29,315 bases of DNA, from NCBI GenBank assembly GCA_002311835.1, contig DBZY01000032.1, positions 21,117 to 50,431 on the forward strand. The letters are read 5' to 3'. The translations under genes were made by a program, and so were the position numbers. This DNA is from Proteobacteria bacterium UBA1148 (GTDB taxonomy: Bacteria; Pseudomonadota; Gammaproteobacteria; Steroidobacterales; Rariloculaceae). Below are positions 16,857-25,022 of this stretch, piece by piece (within the stretch, counting starts at the first letter, position 1; each line of letters opens with the position of its first letter). The notes below the pieces were generated by a model. It was not told where the DNA came from, did no database searches, and was given only the letters and a program-made list of their open reading frames with translations.

Positions 16857-18302
16857 CGGAGAACGCCGATTATGCCATTCAGTCGCCTGCTCATAAGCGT
16901 GAGCCAGCGTCAGAACGTCTACCTCACCCAAGCGGGGACCGCTGATTTGCAAACCTATCGGCCATCCTTCACGGCTAAACCCACACGGCACCGAGATCGC
17001 TGGGGTCCCGTATAGATTGAACGGTAGGGTATTACGTATAGGGTTTGGGTTATCCACGTCTTCATGGATTCTACCTGGTAGCACTCTCTTCGTAGGCATG
17101 ACTAGCAAGTCAACTTCCTCGAAGACATTGGCTATCTCTTTTCTGAGTAGCGAGAGTTCGTAACGGGCTTCAGCATAGTCCGCTGCCGGGATATCTGCGC
17201 CTCGGAGTAGCCTCTCAAGCGTGAGAGGCTGATACAAATCCCTACGGTCCTCCAGGTACTCAGCATGATAGGCGTATGATTCCACCAGCGTCGGTCGCTG
17301 CGCTAAGAATGTGGGTAGTTCCACTTCCTGAGTGCTAGCGGTCATTGTGCTCAGTATATCCAGTGCTTCCTCAGCACTAGCTAGAACTTGAGGATCAGTA
17401 TCCTCATAAAGCCCGCGGGGTATGCCGAGTCGCAATGCTGATACTGTTCGAGTCAACGCACTCGTATACCTTGGCACTTCAGTTCTGATACTCGCAATAT
17501 CTCTGGGATCGTAACCCGCAAGCACCTGGAGCATGATTGCCACGTCACCGACTGTGCGCCCCATCGGACCTACGCAATCCGCGGTTAGTCCATAGGGGAT
17601 GATGCCGCGAATGCTTGCGAGTCCATAGGTTGGCTTGAGGCCGACAATACCGCAGTAGGCCGCTGGAGAGCGGATTGAGCCACCCGTATCGGTACCTAGG
17701 GCCCCCGCACAGAGCCGAGCTGCGACGGCAGCACCTGAACCACCGGAGGAACCTCCCGGTACGCGCTCTAGATCCCACGGATTGTGTACGGGGCCGTAAT
17801 GGGTAACGTCGGAAGTTCCACCAGCAGCAAACTCGTGCATGTTAAGTTTACCCAACAATACCGCTCCAGCGTCTTTCAACCGCCGCACAACTTCTGCATC
17901 TTCGGTTGGAATACGATCTGCAAAAACTGCGCTCGCCGCCGTCGTGAGAATCCCTGCCGTGTCAATGTTGTCTTTGAGTGCTATGGGAATGCCATGGAGC
18001 GGTCCGCGCCATTGGCCACGAGAGAGCTCGGCCTCCATCTCACGAGCCTGTTGAAGCGCCAAATCCTCAGTAACAGTGATAAACGCGTTTAGCCGAGGAT
18101 CCAAATCTGCTATCCGCCCAAGGTAGGCTCTCGTAATCTCCACAGGAGAGATAGCACCAGATCGAATCGAAGCGGCTGCATCCTGAATGGTCAGATCAGC
18201 CAAGTCCGATGTCTGTGAAAGCGAACGGTGACTTATGATCACAGCTGCCGCGGCTGTACCGCTAACGATGAAATCTCGACGTGTTAGGACTCGGTGGCTC
18301 AT
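16845..18302 (-). CDS. Tat-exported amidase (amidase signature family)
   Basis: The 485-residue enzyme belongs to the amidase signature family, which hydrolyses amides with a Ser-cisSer-Lys triad. The triad is visible: Lys110 in PIALKDN, the cis-Ser at 185 in PGGSSGGSG, and the nucleophile Ser209 in GTDTGGSIRSP. The N-terminus reads LTRRDFIVSG followed by a hydrophobic Ala-rich stretch, a good twin-arginine signal, so the enzyme should be periplasmic. This rules out a role as the GatA subunit of tRNA amidotransferase, which it otherwise resembles; no gatB or gatC is nearby. AGGGAG lies 6 bases before the ATG. The substrate cannot be read from sequence. Confidence 0.92.
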   Translation of the reverse strand: MSHRVLTRRDFIVSGTAAAAVIISHRSLSQTSDLADLTIQDAAASIRSGAISPVEITRAYLGRIADLDPRLNAFITVTEDLALQQAREMEAELSRGQWRGPLHGIPIALKDNIDTAGILTTAASAVFADRIPTEDAEVVRRLKDAGAVLLGKLNMHEFAAGGTSDVTHYGPVHNPWDLERVPGGSSGGSGAAVAARLCAGALGTDTGGSIRSPAAYCGIVGLKPTYGLASIRGIIPYGLTADCVGPMGRTVGDVAIMLQVLAGYDPRDIASIRTEVPRYTSALTRTVSALRLGIPRGLYEDTDPQVLASAEEALDILSTMTASTQEVELPTFLAQRPTLVESYAYHAEYLEDRRDLYQPLTLERLLRGADIPAADYAEARYELSLLRKEIANVFEEVDLLVMPTKRVLPGRIHEDVDNPNPIRNTLPFNLYGTPAISVPCGFSREGWPIGLQISGPRLGEVDVLTLAHAYEQATEWHNRRSPLTG

Positions 18303-18435
18303 GTCATCTCCCTGCCAAGCAATTTTACCGCTTCACGCTATCTGTCACCGTTAACCGCTTTTGCCACCTCATCAAAATAAGTGGGCAGCTCACCCCCGAA
18401 ACTAATACGCTGTCAATGAAAACATCATTTCATTC

Positions 18436-19827
18436 CTATTTGGCGCGTTCATTAATTGTCTCGGGGGAATCAGACTGCAAGAAAGCACTCAATATCACAA
18501 CCAGAGATATTAAAGCTGCTACCAGCAAATATGCCTCCTGATAACCTACTGCATTCTCCTGCCGAGAAGCAGCAAAACCACCAACCAACGCAGCTCCAGT
18601 TATACGGCCCACACCAAGAAAAAGCGATAGTAACCCCTGCCCTACGCCTCTCTGCTGCTTTGGTGTCTCCCGGATTACAACATAGCGCAATGGTGCTCCA
18701 AGAAGTGCTGATAGCCCAAAGCCGACCATAGTCCCAGCAAGGTAGAAGGTTGTTGTACTCAGCTCTGGCAAACCGAACGTTATCAGTCCGCAGATCACGA
18801 GTAATAGACCGAACTGAATGATCTTCTTCGCGCCCCGGCGCGCCAGCATCCAGCCCGCCAAGGGCGACCCAACGATCATTGCCAAAACCAGGGGCAAAAG
18901 CATGAAGCTAGCCGTGTATCTCTCCACACCTAGACCTACAACTGCCAGAACAGGCAAAAAAACCATTCCTGCCTCAGCTACACCAGTGCCCACGGCTATT
19001 ACGCCTACTAGCTTTAATTCGCGTGATTCCAAAAGTTTAGGGTGCAGCACTGGATCAACCGCTCGTTTTTCAACCACCCAAAAAAATGGCACCGCAATAA
19101 TGGTAGCGAGCAGAAGAGATAGAGTGGTCGGCGAGGTTAAGCTAGTAGAAAAGGAGGCAATATCAATCGTGCTCACCCCCAGAGTCAAAGAAATCAACGC
19201 AATACTGAGTATTGCAGTACCCAGCATATCGAATGGTTGCTGAGTTGGAGAAGTTGTTGACGGCAGAAGTCTAGATGCTTGCCAAAATACAACTCCAGCC
19301 ACGGGAAGATTTACCAAAAATAGCCATTGCCAATTCCAATGAAGCAAGATGCCCCCCAGCAGAGGCCCTAGTAGGAACGCCACCCCAAATACTGCTCCAA
19401 TAAGCCCTAGGGCTGGCCCACGGCGTTTCGGTGGCAAGGTATCGCCAATGACCGCACTCGCCACTGGAAAGATCCCCCCTGCTCCAAACGCTTGAATTGC
19501 GCGTCCTATAAGAAGTGCCCAGAAATTCGGTGAGATGGCGACAACCAATGATCCTAAGGCGAAAAGCGCAATATCCAGAAGATAAATATCTCGCCGACCG
19601 TAGCGGTCGGAAAGTTTAGACATCAAAGGGGCGCTCAAAAGGCCCAACAAAATATATATGTTGAAGACCCAGGAAAGTCCTCTACTATCCACGCCAAATT
19701 CTTCCTGAATTGCTGGTAACGCGGGACCCACGATCGAGATATCAAGAGCGGCCATGAGCACTCCACCAAAGAGCACCGCAAGAAGTCGATAGTGCGTCTT
19801 GCTAACGCTTGAAAGCTTAGGAAACAC
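18436..19827 (-). CDS. DHA2-type MFS drug efflux transporter
   Basis: The 463-residue protein is almost wholly hydrophobic, with about 12-14 membrane helices. LDISIVGPALPAI in the first helix is the motif D1 form of the EmrB/QacA (DHA2) drug:proton antiporters, SDRYGRRD is the loop 2-3 motif A, and LLGPLLGGIL is the antiporter motif C in helix 5. It should export toxic compounds from the cytoplasm using the proton gradient. The start is a GTG at 19827 with GGGAC about 8 bases upstream. It follows the TetR gene by 14 bases on the same strand, so that regulator almost certainly controls it. No EmrA-type periplasmic partner is adjacent. Confidence 0.9.
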   Translation of the reverse strand: MFPKLSSVSKTHYRLLAVLFGGVLMAALDISIVGPALPAIQEEFGVDSRGLSWVFNIYILLGLLSAPLMSKLSDRYGRRDIYLLDIALFALGSLVVAISPNFWALLIGRAIQAFGAGGIFPVASAVIGDTLPPKRRGPALGLIGAVFGVAFLLGPLLGGILLHWNWQWLFLVNLPVAGVVFWQASRLLPSTTSPTQQPFDMLGTAILSIALISLTLGVSTIDIASFSTSLTSPTTLSLLLATIIAVPFFWVVEKRAVDPVLHPKLLESRELKLVGVIAVGTGVAEAGMVFLPVLAVVGLGVERYTASFMLLPLVLAMIVGSPLAGWMLARRGAKKIIQFGLLLVICGLITFGLPELSTTTFYLAGTMVGFGLSALLGAPLRYVVIRETPKQQRGVGQGLLSLFLGVGRITGAALVGGFAASRQENAVGYQEAYLLVAALISLVVILSAFLQSDSPETINERAK

Positions 19828-19841
19828 TAGCGAGTCCCGTT

Positions 19842-20447
19842 TTAGTCTGCATTCATCAATAAAACTCGCATAGCATCTTCAAACAAAGCCTCCCCAGAAG
19901 GGTGACCGTCATAGACCTTAAGTAGCGGAATGGCAGTACGAGCCAATACCCTCAACGAGTATTTAGCACTCCCATTGCGTAGCAAATCAGCCTTTTCTGC
20001 CCTGATGAGCACGCTCAATAAGGCCTCATTCAGCCCCTGATGTTGGGATTCGAAATGTTTAAAAGTGGCGGGATCAACCACCGGAATCAATAACATGCCC
20101 TCCCGGTGCGTCCGCCAAAGATCTATGTACACCCGATATACACCCTGCAGTGCATCCCGAGGTGAACATTCCTCCAGAGCGCAAATTTCCCGTATACCCT
20201 TCTCAAATATTGGATTAAGTAATTCCTCTAATAGATTGTATTTACTAGTAAAAAATCCATAAAAGGTCGCGCGTGAAATATCAGCCTCCGCCAATAAGTC
20301 TTCCACGCTTACAGTATTAATACCGTGGGCTGCAAACTGCTTTGCACCCGCTACCAATAAAGCCTCCCGCATCCTGATCCGCCTACGTGCAACACGCCCA
20401 CTGAGTACAGGCGCATCTTGATAATCTGTCAGCTGAGTTGATTCCAT
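19842..20447 (-). CDS. TetR/AcrR-family transcriptional regulator
   Basis: This 201-residue regulator has an N-terminal TetR helix-turn-helix at about residues 28-72: MREALLVAGAKQFAAHG, then SVEDLLAEADISRATFYGFF. The rest is a helical ligand-binding domain. It is the first gene of a unit with the MFS pump 14 bases downstream, the classic arrangement of a repressor released by the pump's substrate. An AT-rich region upstream contains a TATAAT and a palindrome overlapping it, which suggests autorepression. The ATG at 20447 has no clear ribosome site. A second ATG at residue 26 would begin directly at the DNA-binding domain and is possible. The ligand is unknown. Confidence 0.9.
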   Translation of the reverse strand: MESTQLTDYQDAPVLSGRVARRRIRMREALLVAGAKQFAAHGINTVSVEDLLAEADISRATFYGFFTSKYNLLEELLNPIFEKGIREICALEECSPRDALQGVYRVYIDLWRTHREGMLLIPVVDPATFKHFESQHQGLNEALLSVLIRAEKADLLRNGSAKYSLRVLARTAIPLLKVYDGHPSGEALFEDAMRVLLMNAD

Positions 20448-20463
20448 TTATTAATTATACATT

Positions 20464-20492
20464 ATTATATGATTTCATACAGCTCTGTTTAA
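20464..20492 (-). promoter_or_regulatory. Promoter of the TetR-MFS unit
   Basis: On the minus strand a perfect TATAAT (20464-20469) lies 17 bases after TTAAAC (20487-20492), a weak -35 box. Transcription would start roughly 10 bases before the TetR ATG. A second TATAAT at 20454-20459 is too close to the ATG unless the message is leaderless. Confidence 0.45.
20468..20479. promoter_or_regulatory. Candidate TetR operator
   Basis: TATGA and TCATA form a perfect inverted repeat separated by two bases, overlapping the end of the TATAAT of the TetR gene's promoter. A repressor bound here would block RNA polymerase. TetR-family operators are usually somewhat longer palindromes, so this may be only the core. 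Confidence 0.35.
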
Positions 20493-20679
20493 TACCATTA
20501 AAGCCACTAACACTAATGACGATGAACAATATTTACTTACAGTGCCAAAAAACACGGAAAGACTAGATTTAAGTTAACTGATTGAAAAATATATGATATA
20601 TCTGGATATTGAAGGACTAGCGCCCACGACAAGAAACTGATTTACTAGGCATACAGACAGTAGCTGGAATTATTGACTC

Positions 20680-20916
20680 ATGGCGGTCATAGGACGGAAT
20701 CAACCCTGCCCCTGCGGAAGTGGCACTAAGTACAAGAAGTGCTGCGCGTTAAAAAAAGATAAAACCCCACTTGGATTACGAATCGTTGTAGCTGTGGTGG
20801 CTATCTGCCTCTTGGGTGGGGTAGTGATTCTCCTAAGTCAGATGAGCGAGTACGAGCCTAGCGCAGCATCGACAGCTGGGCGAGTCTGGTCTCCGGAACA
20901 CGGGCACTATCACTAG
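20680..20916 (+). CDS. Small SEC-C motif protein with a membrane helix
   Basis: The 78-residue protein begins with a SEC-C zinc-binding motif, RNQPCPCGSGTKYKKCC at residues 6-22, with the CPCG and CC cysteines intact. The motif is best known from the C-terminus of SecA, where it binds zinc and SecB. A single membrane helix follows (about 32-54), then a short tail ending VWSPEHGHYH. With a zinc-finger head and a lysine-rich stretch before the helix, the finger should be cytoplasmic and the His-rich tail periplasmic. A weak promoter (TTGAAA at 20582, GATATT at 20605) may serve it. It converges with the permease gene, with 17 bases between the two stops. The function is unknown. Confidence 0.8.
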   Translation: MAVIGRNQPCPCGSGTKYKKCCALKKDKTPLGLRIVVAVVAICLLGGVVILLSQMSEYEPSAASTAGRVWSPEHGHYH

Positions 20917-20933
20917 CGTTCTCGGCAACTGCA

Positions 20934-23426
20934 TTAAATACGTCTCAGCGTTGTAACCGGCGGCTCATTTACAACCGATCTTGCCGCAAAAGTTCCGCTA
21001 ATTCCTACTATAAGCGCACCGACGACAAGGCCATATAGCCCTAGAAACGGGCTCGGTACGTATTCAAGCTGAAAAAGTTCTCGGGCTAAAACGAACCCAA
21101 GAAGCCCCGCACCGGCTGCGCCCAGCGCCCCAGCCAGTAACCCAAGTGCGATGAACTCGGCCGCGACGCCTTGAAGCACAGCACTCTTACTAGCCCCTAA
21201 TGTACGTAGTACGGCACTCTCATACATGCGTTCATCGCGAGTTGCCTGAATAGCTGCTAGCAATACCATCAATCCGGCTGCAAACGTAAATAGAAACACG
21301 TACTGAACAGCAAGAGCAGCGCGATCCATCGCTCGCCTGATTTGATCTAGTACCGCATTAATATCGATTATTGCCACACCGGGCAATGCGGTTGTGAGAT
21401 CAAGAGCAACCGAACGCTGTCCCGGCGGCAGGTGAAAACTCGTAACGTACGTATGGGCAAACTTGTCCAATACCCCTGGATTAACAACCATGAAGAAATT
21501 GGGCCGAAACGTATCCCAACTGATACGCCGAGTGCTCGTTATCCGAACCTTGGTGCTTTCTCCTGCAATAGCAAACGTGAGTTCGTCACCCAAAGAAAGT
21601 CCCATGTCATTTAACTCGTCCCATTCCAGCGAAAGTTGCGGATCAGAATCACCCTCCTCCCACCACTGGCCGTCAACGAGCTCGTTACCTGGGCTTAATA
21701 ACGATGACCAGGAAATATTGAGATCATCGCGTAATTCCTCCGCAGCTCTATCGTCCTTTGCCTGATACTCGTTCAGCGGAACCCCGTTAACGTGGCTGAT
21801 CCGAGCTCGAACCAACGGTGAAAACTCTGGGTTCTCGATTCCGTTCAATACTAGGAGATCTCTGGCTATTTCTCGTTCAGCGGGTTGAATATTTATGGCA
21901 AAGTGGTTGGCACTATTCTCGGGTAGAGTCGATTGCCATTCGGCCATCAACTCGGTTCGCACCAGCGTAAGTAATAATAAAACCATGAGACCTATACCGA
22001 AGGCGACTACTTGCACGCTGCTCTCACGTCCACGCCGAGCTACATTTGCGATCCCATAACGCCAAGCGATACCCACACGACCACGAAAATGCTGCAACCC
22101 CCAAACCAGTACACGTCCCGATAAATACAACACCACTATCGTCGCTATTGTCCCCGTGAAGAGATAACCAATGAGTTCCATATCTTCAAAAAGCCAGTAC
22201 AACATGCCACTAACTGCAATAGCAGCGGTACCGTAGACCGCTGCATGGCTAAGTGGTGGTGGTTCGAGATCATGGCGTAACACTCGAGCAGGAGGCACAT
22301 TCCGCAGCTGCATGAGAGGCGGTAACGCAAATCCTAGAACTACTGTTAGTGCTGTGATTGGGCCGATGATGAAGCTACTTAGCACCGGTGGAGGTAACTG
22401 TGCCTCTATGAGGTCATCCAATAGCAAAGTCAGTCCGTACTGAGCCAAAAATCCGAACAAGGTTCCTACAACCCCGGCTATGGCAGTAAGGACCAAAAGT
22501 TGCGTGAGTATTAACTTCAGCACATCCCGGTGGCGTGCGCCTAGGCACTTCATCAATGCCACGCTATCTAAATGTCTAGCCAAGAATTGTCTTGAGGCCA
22601 TAGCGACGGCAAGCCCTCCCAGAAGCACGCTCACCAATGCTGATAGTTTTAAAAACCTCTCTGCACGTGTAACGGAGGACCGGACTTCCGGGCGAGCATC
22701 TCTAATATCGTCCAACTCCTCTTCAGGACCTACCATTGACTCTAGAATTCCACGAAAAACTTGTACCTGTCTTCGGTTTCCTGCAAAAAGTCTTTCGTAT
22801 TCCACAACACTGCCTGGCTGTATTAGACCTGTGGCATAAATATCCTCAAGATTAAGCAGCACTGTTGGCGCAATTTCCATAAATCGCCAGCCCTCATCTG
22901 GACGAAATTCCAATGTTTGTGCAACTCGCAATGTCAAATTTCCAAGTTGCAACGTATCGCCAACATTCAAGTTGAGGCGTGTTAGCAATGCCGGTTCAAC
23001 CCATATTTCTCCCGGCTCAGGGATACCCTGTGCAAGTTTTGGTATGCCAGCAAGTTGATCCGCAATTCGGACCTCCCCTCGCAACGGGTATCCATCCGAA
23101 ACCCCGCGAATATCAGATAAGCTGCTCGTTCCATTGGCAAGGACAACGCTACGAAACTGGATCACCTCAGCCGTCTGCAACCCCAACGCCCGTGCCCTGA
23201 TCAGATAGTCATCAGACAATGGATAACTAGACTCAAGACGTAGATCAGCAGCCAAAACTTCTCCAGCCTGCTGTGTGACAGCCTGCATAACCCGATCTGT
23301 GAACAACCCAACTGCGCCCATGGCCGCAACTGCAACGGTCAACGCCACCACCAGAACAGTGGTTTCCCCTGCACGCCAACCCCGAACCAATAGGCGCACC
23401 GCAAGCCCCCAACGAACTCGGCTCAT
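20934..23426 (-). CDS. YbbP-type ABC transporter permease (FtsX family)
   Basis: The 830-residue membrane protein has an N-terminal helix (about 22-45), a large periplasmic domain, a group of helices around 255-470, a second periplasmic domain (about 500-690) and a final FtsX-type three-helix block near 700-820. This layout fits the YbbP/LolC-like permeases of the MacB superfamily. Segments such as LDSVALMKCLGARHRDVLK and ESAVLRTLGASKSAVLQG are the cytoplasmic coupling regions of the two FtsX domains. Its usual partners, the ATPase YbbA and the esterase TesA, are not in the window: upstream is a divergent cytochrome gene. A role in exporting or extracting lipids or peptides from the membrane is presumed from the family only. 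Confidence 0.85.
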   Translation of the reverse strand: MSRVRWGLAVRLLVRGWRAGETTVLVVALTVAVAAMGAVGLFTDRVMQAVTQQAGEVLAADLRLESSYPLSDDYLIRARALGLQTAEVIQFRSVVLANGTSSLSDIRGVSDGYPLRGEVRIADQLAGIPKLAQGIPEPGEIWVEPALLTRLNLNVGDTLQLGNLTLRVAQTLEFRPDEGWRFMEIAPTVLLNLEDIYATGLIQPGSVVEYERLFAGNRRQVQVFRGILESMVGPEEELDDIRDARPEVRSSVTRAERFLKLSALVSVLLGGLAVAMASRQFLARHLDSVALMKCLGARHRDVLKLILTQLLVLTAIAGVVGTLFGFLAQYGLTLLLDDLIEAQLPPPVLSSFIIGPITALTVVLGFALPPLMQLRNVPPARVLRHDLEPPPLSHAAVYGTAAIAVSGMLYWLFEDMELIGYLFTGTIATIVVLYLSGRVLVWGLQHFRGRVGIAWRYGIANVARRGRESSVQVVAFGIGLMVLLLLTLVRTELMAEWQSTLPENSANHFAINIQPAEREIARDLLVLNGIENPEFSPLVRARISHVNGVPLNEYQAKDDRAAEELRDDLNISWSSLLSPGNELVDGQWWEEGDSDPQLSLEWDELNDMGLSLGDELTFAIAGESTKVRITSTRRISWDTFRPNFFMVVNPGVLDKFAHTYVTSFHLPPGQRSVALDLTTALPGVAIIDINAVLDQIRRAMDRAALAVQYVFLFTFAAGLMVLLAAIQATRDERMYESAVLRTLGASKSAVLQGVAAEFIALGLLAGALGAAGAGLLGFVLARELFQLEYVPSPFLGLYGLVVGALIVGISGTFAARSVVNEPPVTTLRRI

Positions 23427-23609
23427 GTTGAAAGCTCAGAAATATAGCCCTTCATCTCACAAATAATACCTGCTAGAACCGCCATCAGCTTGATTATTAC
23501 GATTAGTTCAGAGTTTTGAAGTAGAGATCCATGGGAAATCATCAATTATTTACGGTATCTTATATAGACCAGTGATTGATGACGCTAATGAGCGCACAGG
23601 GGATGTATT

Positions 23610-24578
23610 GTGAAATGGTTGATGGCAATTATTACCTTAACCGCTACGTTTACAGCTCAAGCCGATCTTGAGTGGGCGTATCAAGTCCTTGATGAGTCTC
23701 TGTTACCTCAGCGGGATCTTGATATAGATCTAGAAGCCTTACGAACTGTTCCGGGAAGCTCTCTTCAGCGTACTCAGGAACAAATTGACGATCACTGGAA
23801 TCCGCCTGATTGGTTCCCGAATGACCATTACGCGCCTGTACCGGAAGTTGTCGCGAGGGGCGCCGGCCAAAATGTCAGAGCCTGTGCTGCTTGTCACGGT
23901 TACACGGGCGCTGGGCACCCTGAATCGTCACACCTTGCCGGGTTGAGTGTCGGATATATCGTGCGGCAAATGGCGGACTTTAGAAGTGCTGCTAATCGTT
24001 CTCCTTCGGGATCAAGTGCTGTCAGGGTGGATCGGAACTGGATGAATAGATTTGAACCTACGGAAGCACAAATTCGCGAGGCTGCTGAGTGGTTTGCGGG
24101 CCTTGAGGTAATTGACTGGATTGATGAAGTTATTGAAACGGATACAGTGCCCAGAACTTATATTGGTGATGGCCGGATGCGACACATTCACCCAGATGGT
24201 GGAACTGAACCAATTCAGAATCGCATCATTGAAGTCCCGCAAGATTGGGAGCTTGCTACAGCCCGCCATCCGGATTCTGGTTTTACCGTGTATGCTCCAG
24301 TTGGCAGTGTTGCTCGAGGTGAAGAGCTTGTAACGACTGGCGGCGCAAGTGGGCTGACAGTTCAGTGCTCAATCTGTCACGGAGAGGGTTTGAAAGGCCT
24401 AGGTGACGTGCCAAGGCTTAACGGCATCTCACCGCTCTATGCTGTCCGACAAATGAACGACTTCAGGACGGGAGATCGAGATGGAACCCTAGCCTCTCTA
24501 ATGACACTTACTGTGGCAAGCTTGACTGACGAGGACATAGTTGCGATCGCAGCCTATCTAGCCACCCTAGACCCCTGA
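23610..24578 (+). CDS. Exported diheme cytochrome c (c4-like)
   Basis: The 322-residue product has a signal peptide (hydrophobic residues 3-16, likely cleavage after TAQA at 18) and two haem-attachment sites, CAACH at 92-96 and CSICH at 253-257. Each is followed by a similar block (YIVRQMADFRSA and YAVRQMNDFRTG), so the protein is two related cytochrome c domains as in c4. A long linker joins them. It should carry electrons in the periplasm. The start is a GTG at 23610 with AGGGGA about 7 bases upstream. Its 3' end overlaps the end of the oppositely oriented monoheme cytochrome by 12 bases, which suggests that the two loci work together. Confidence 0.88.
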   Translation: MKWLMAIITLTATFTAQADLEWAYQVLDESLLPQRDLDIDLEALRTVPGSSLQRTQEQIDDHWNPPDWFPNDHYAPVPEVVARGAGQNVRACAACHGYTGAGHPESSHLAGLSVGYIVRQMADFRSAANRSPSGSSAVRVDRNWMNRFEPTEAQIREAAEWFAGLEVIDWIDEVIETDTVPRTYIGDGRMRHIHPDGGTEPIQNRIIEVPQDWELATARHPDSGFTVYAPVGSVARGEELVTTGGASGLTVQCSICHGEGLKGLGDVPRLNGISPLYAVRQMNDFRTGDRDGTLASLMTLTVASLTDEDIVAIAAYLATLDP

Positions 24579-25022
24579 GAAATTATTTACAGTTCCAACC
24601 TGCACACGTACGCGCCTAACCTGGTCGGGTGTGATGGCGCTTACTCCGTCACCGAAGGCTCCGCGTACGTAAGTTAGTACTGCCGCCATCTCCGCATCTG
24701 TCAAAAAATCGAACCGAGCCATCAAAATCTGTGATCCAAAGCCCCCCGTCAATACATAACCGATGAGCGCATCCGCTTCGCCAGTGATCCAGGGACTAGC
24801 TATCAAACTAGGAGTCATTCCAGGCACACCTCCCCCGCTCGACATATGACAGGTCAGGCAATCTCGTTCGTAAATTGTTCGCCCATTGGACGTAGTCGAG
24901 GTGCTCTCTGGGACTCTGCCTACCCCACTACAAGCCGTTAACGTTAACGCTATCATTAACATCACTACACTGATGGCGACACGCCGTCGTGATGATGTCT
25001 CAGTTCCCCGTGTATTCCACAC
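24567..25022 (-). CDS. Monoheme cytochrome c lipoprotein
   Basis: The product has an Arg-rich n-region (SSRRR), a hydrophobic stretch and a lipobox ending LTAC, so it should be a lipoprotein. One haem site, CLTCH, lies about 24 residues after the lipobox Cys. The downstream GYVLTGGFG segment contains no obvious Met, but LMARFDFLTDAEM supplies candidate Met ligands. The frame is open further upstream to 25106. I placed the start at the GTG at 25022, which gives a normal signal length and overlaps the dehydrogenase gene by 23 bases; GTG codons at 25031 and 25037 are equally possible. It is the last gene of the XdhC/sorbosone dehydrogenase operon and is the likely electron acceptor of that dehydrogenase. 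Confidence 0.82.
   Translation of the reverse strand: MWNTRGTETSSRRRVAISVVMLMIALTLTACSGVGRVPESTSTTSNGRTIYERDCLTCHMSSGGGVPGMTPSLIASPWITGEADALIGYVLTGGFGSQILMARFDFLTDAEMAAVLTYVRGAFGDGVSAITPDQVRRVRVQVGTVNNFSGV

Noticed and set aside
18416..18433. Inverted repeat ATGAAA...TTTCAT just after the MFS gene
   Set aside because: It is an AT-rich 6-bp stem without a T-run on the relevant strand, easily found by chance.
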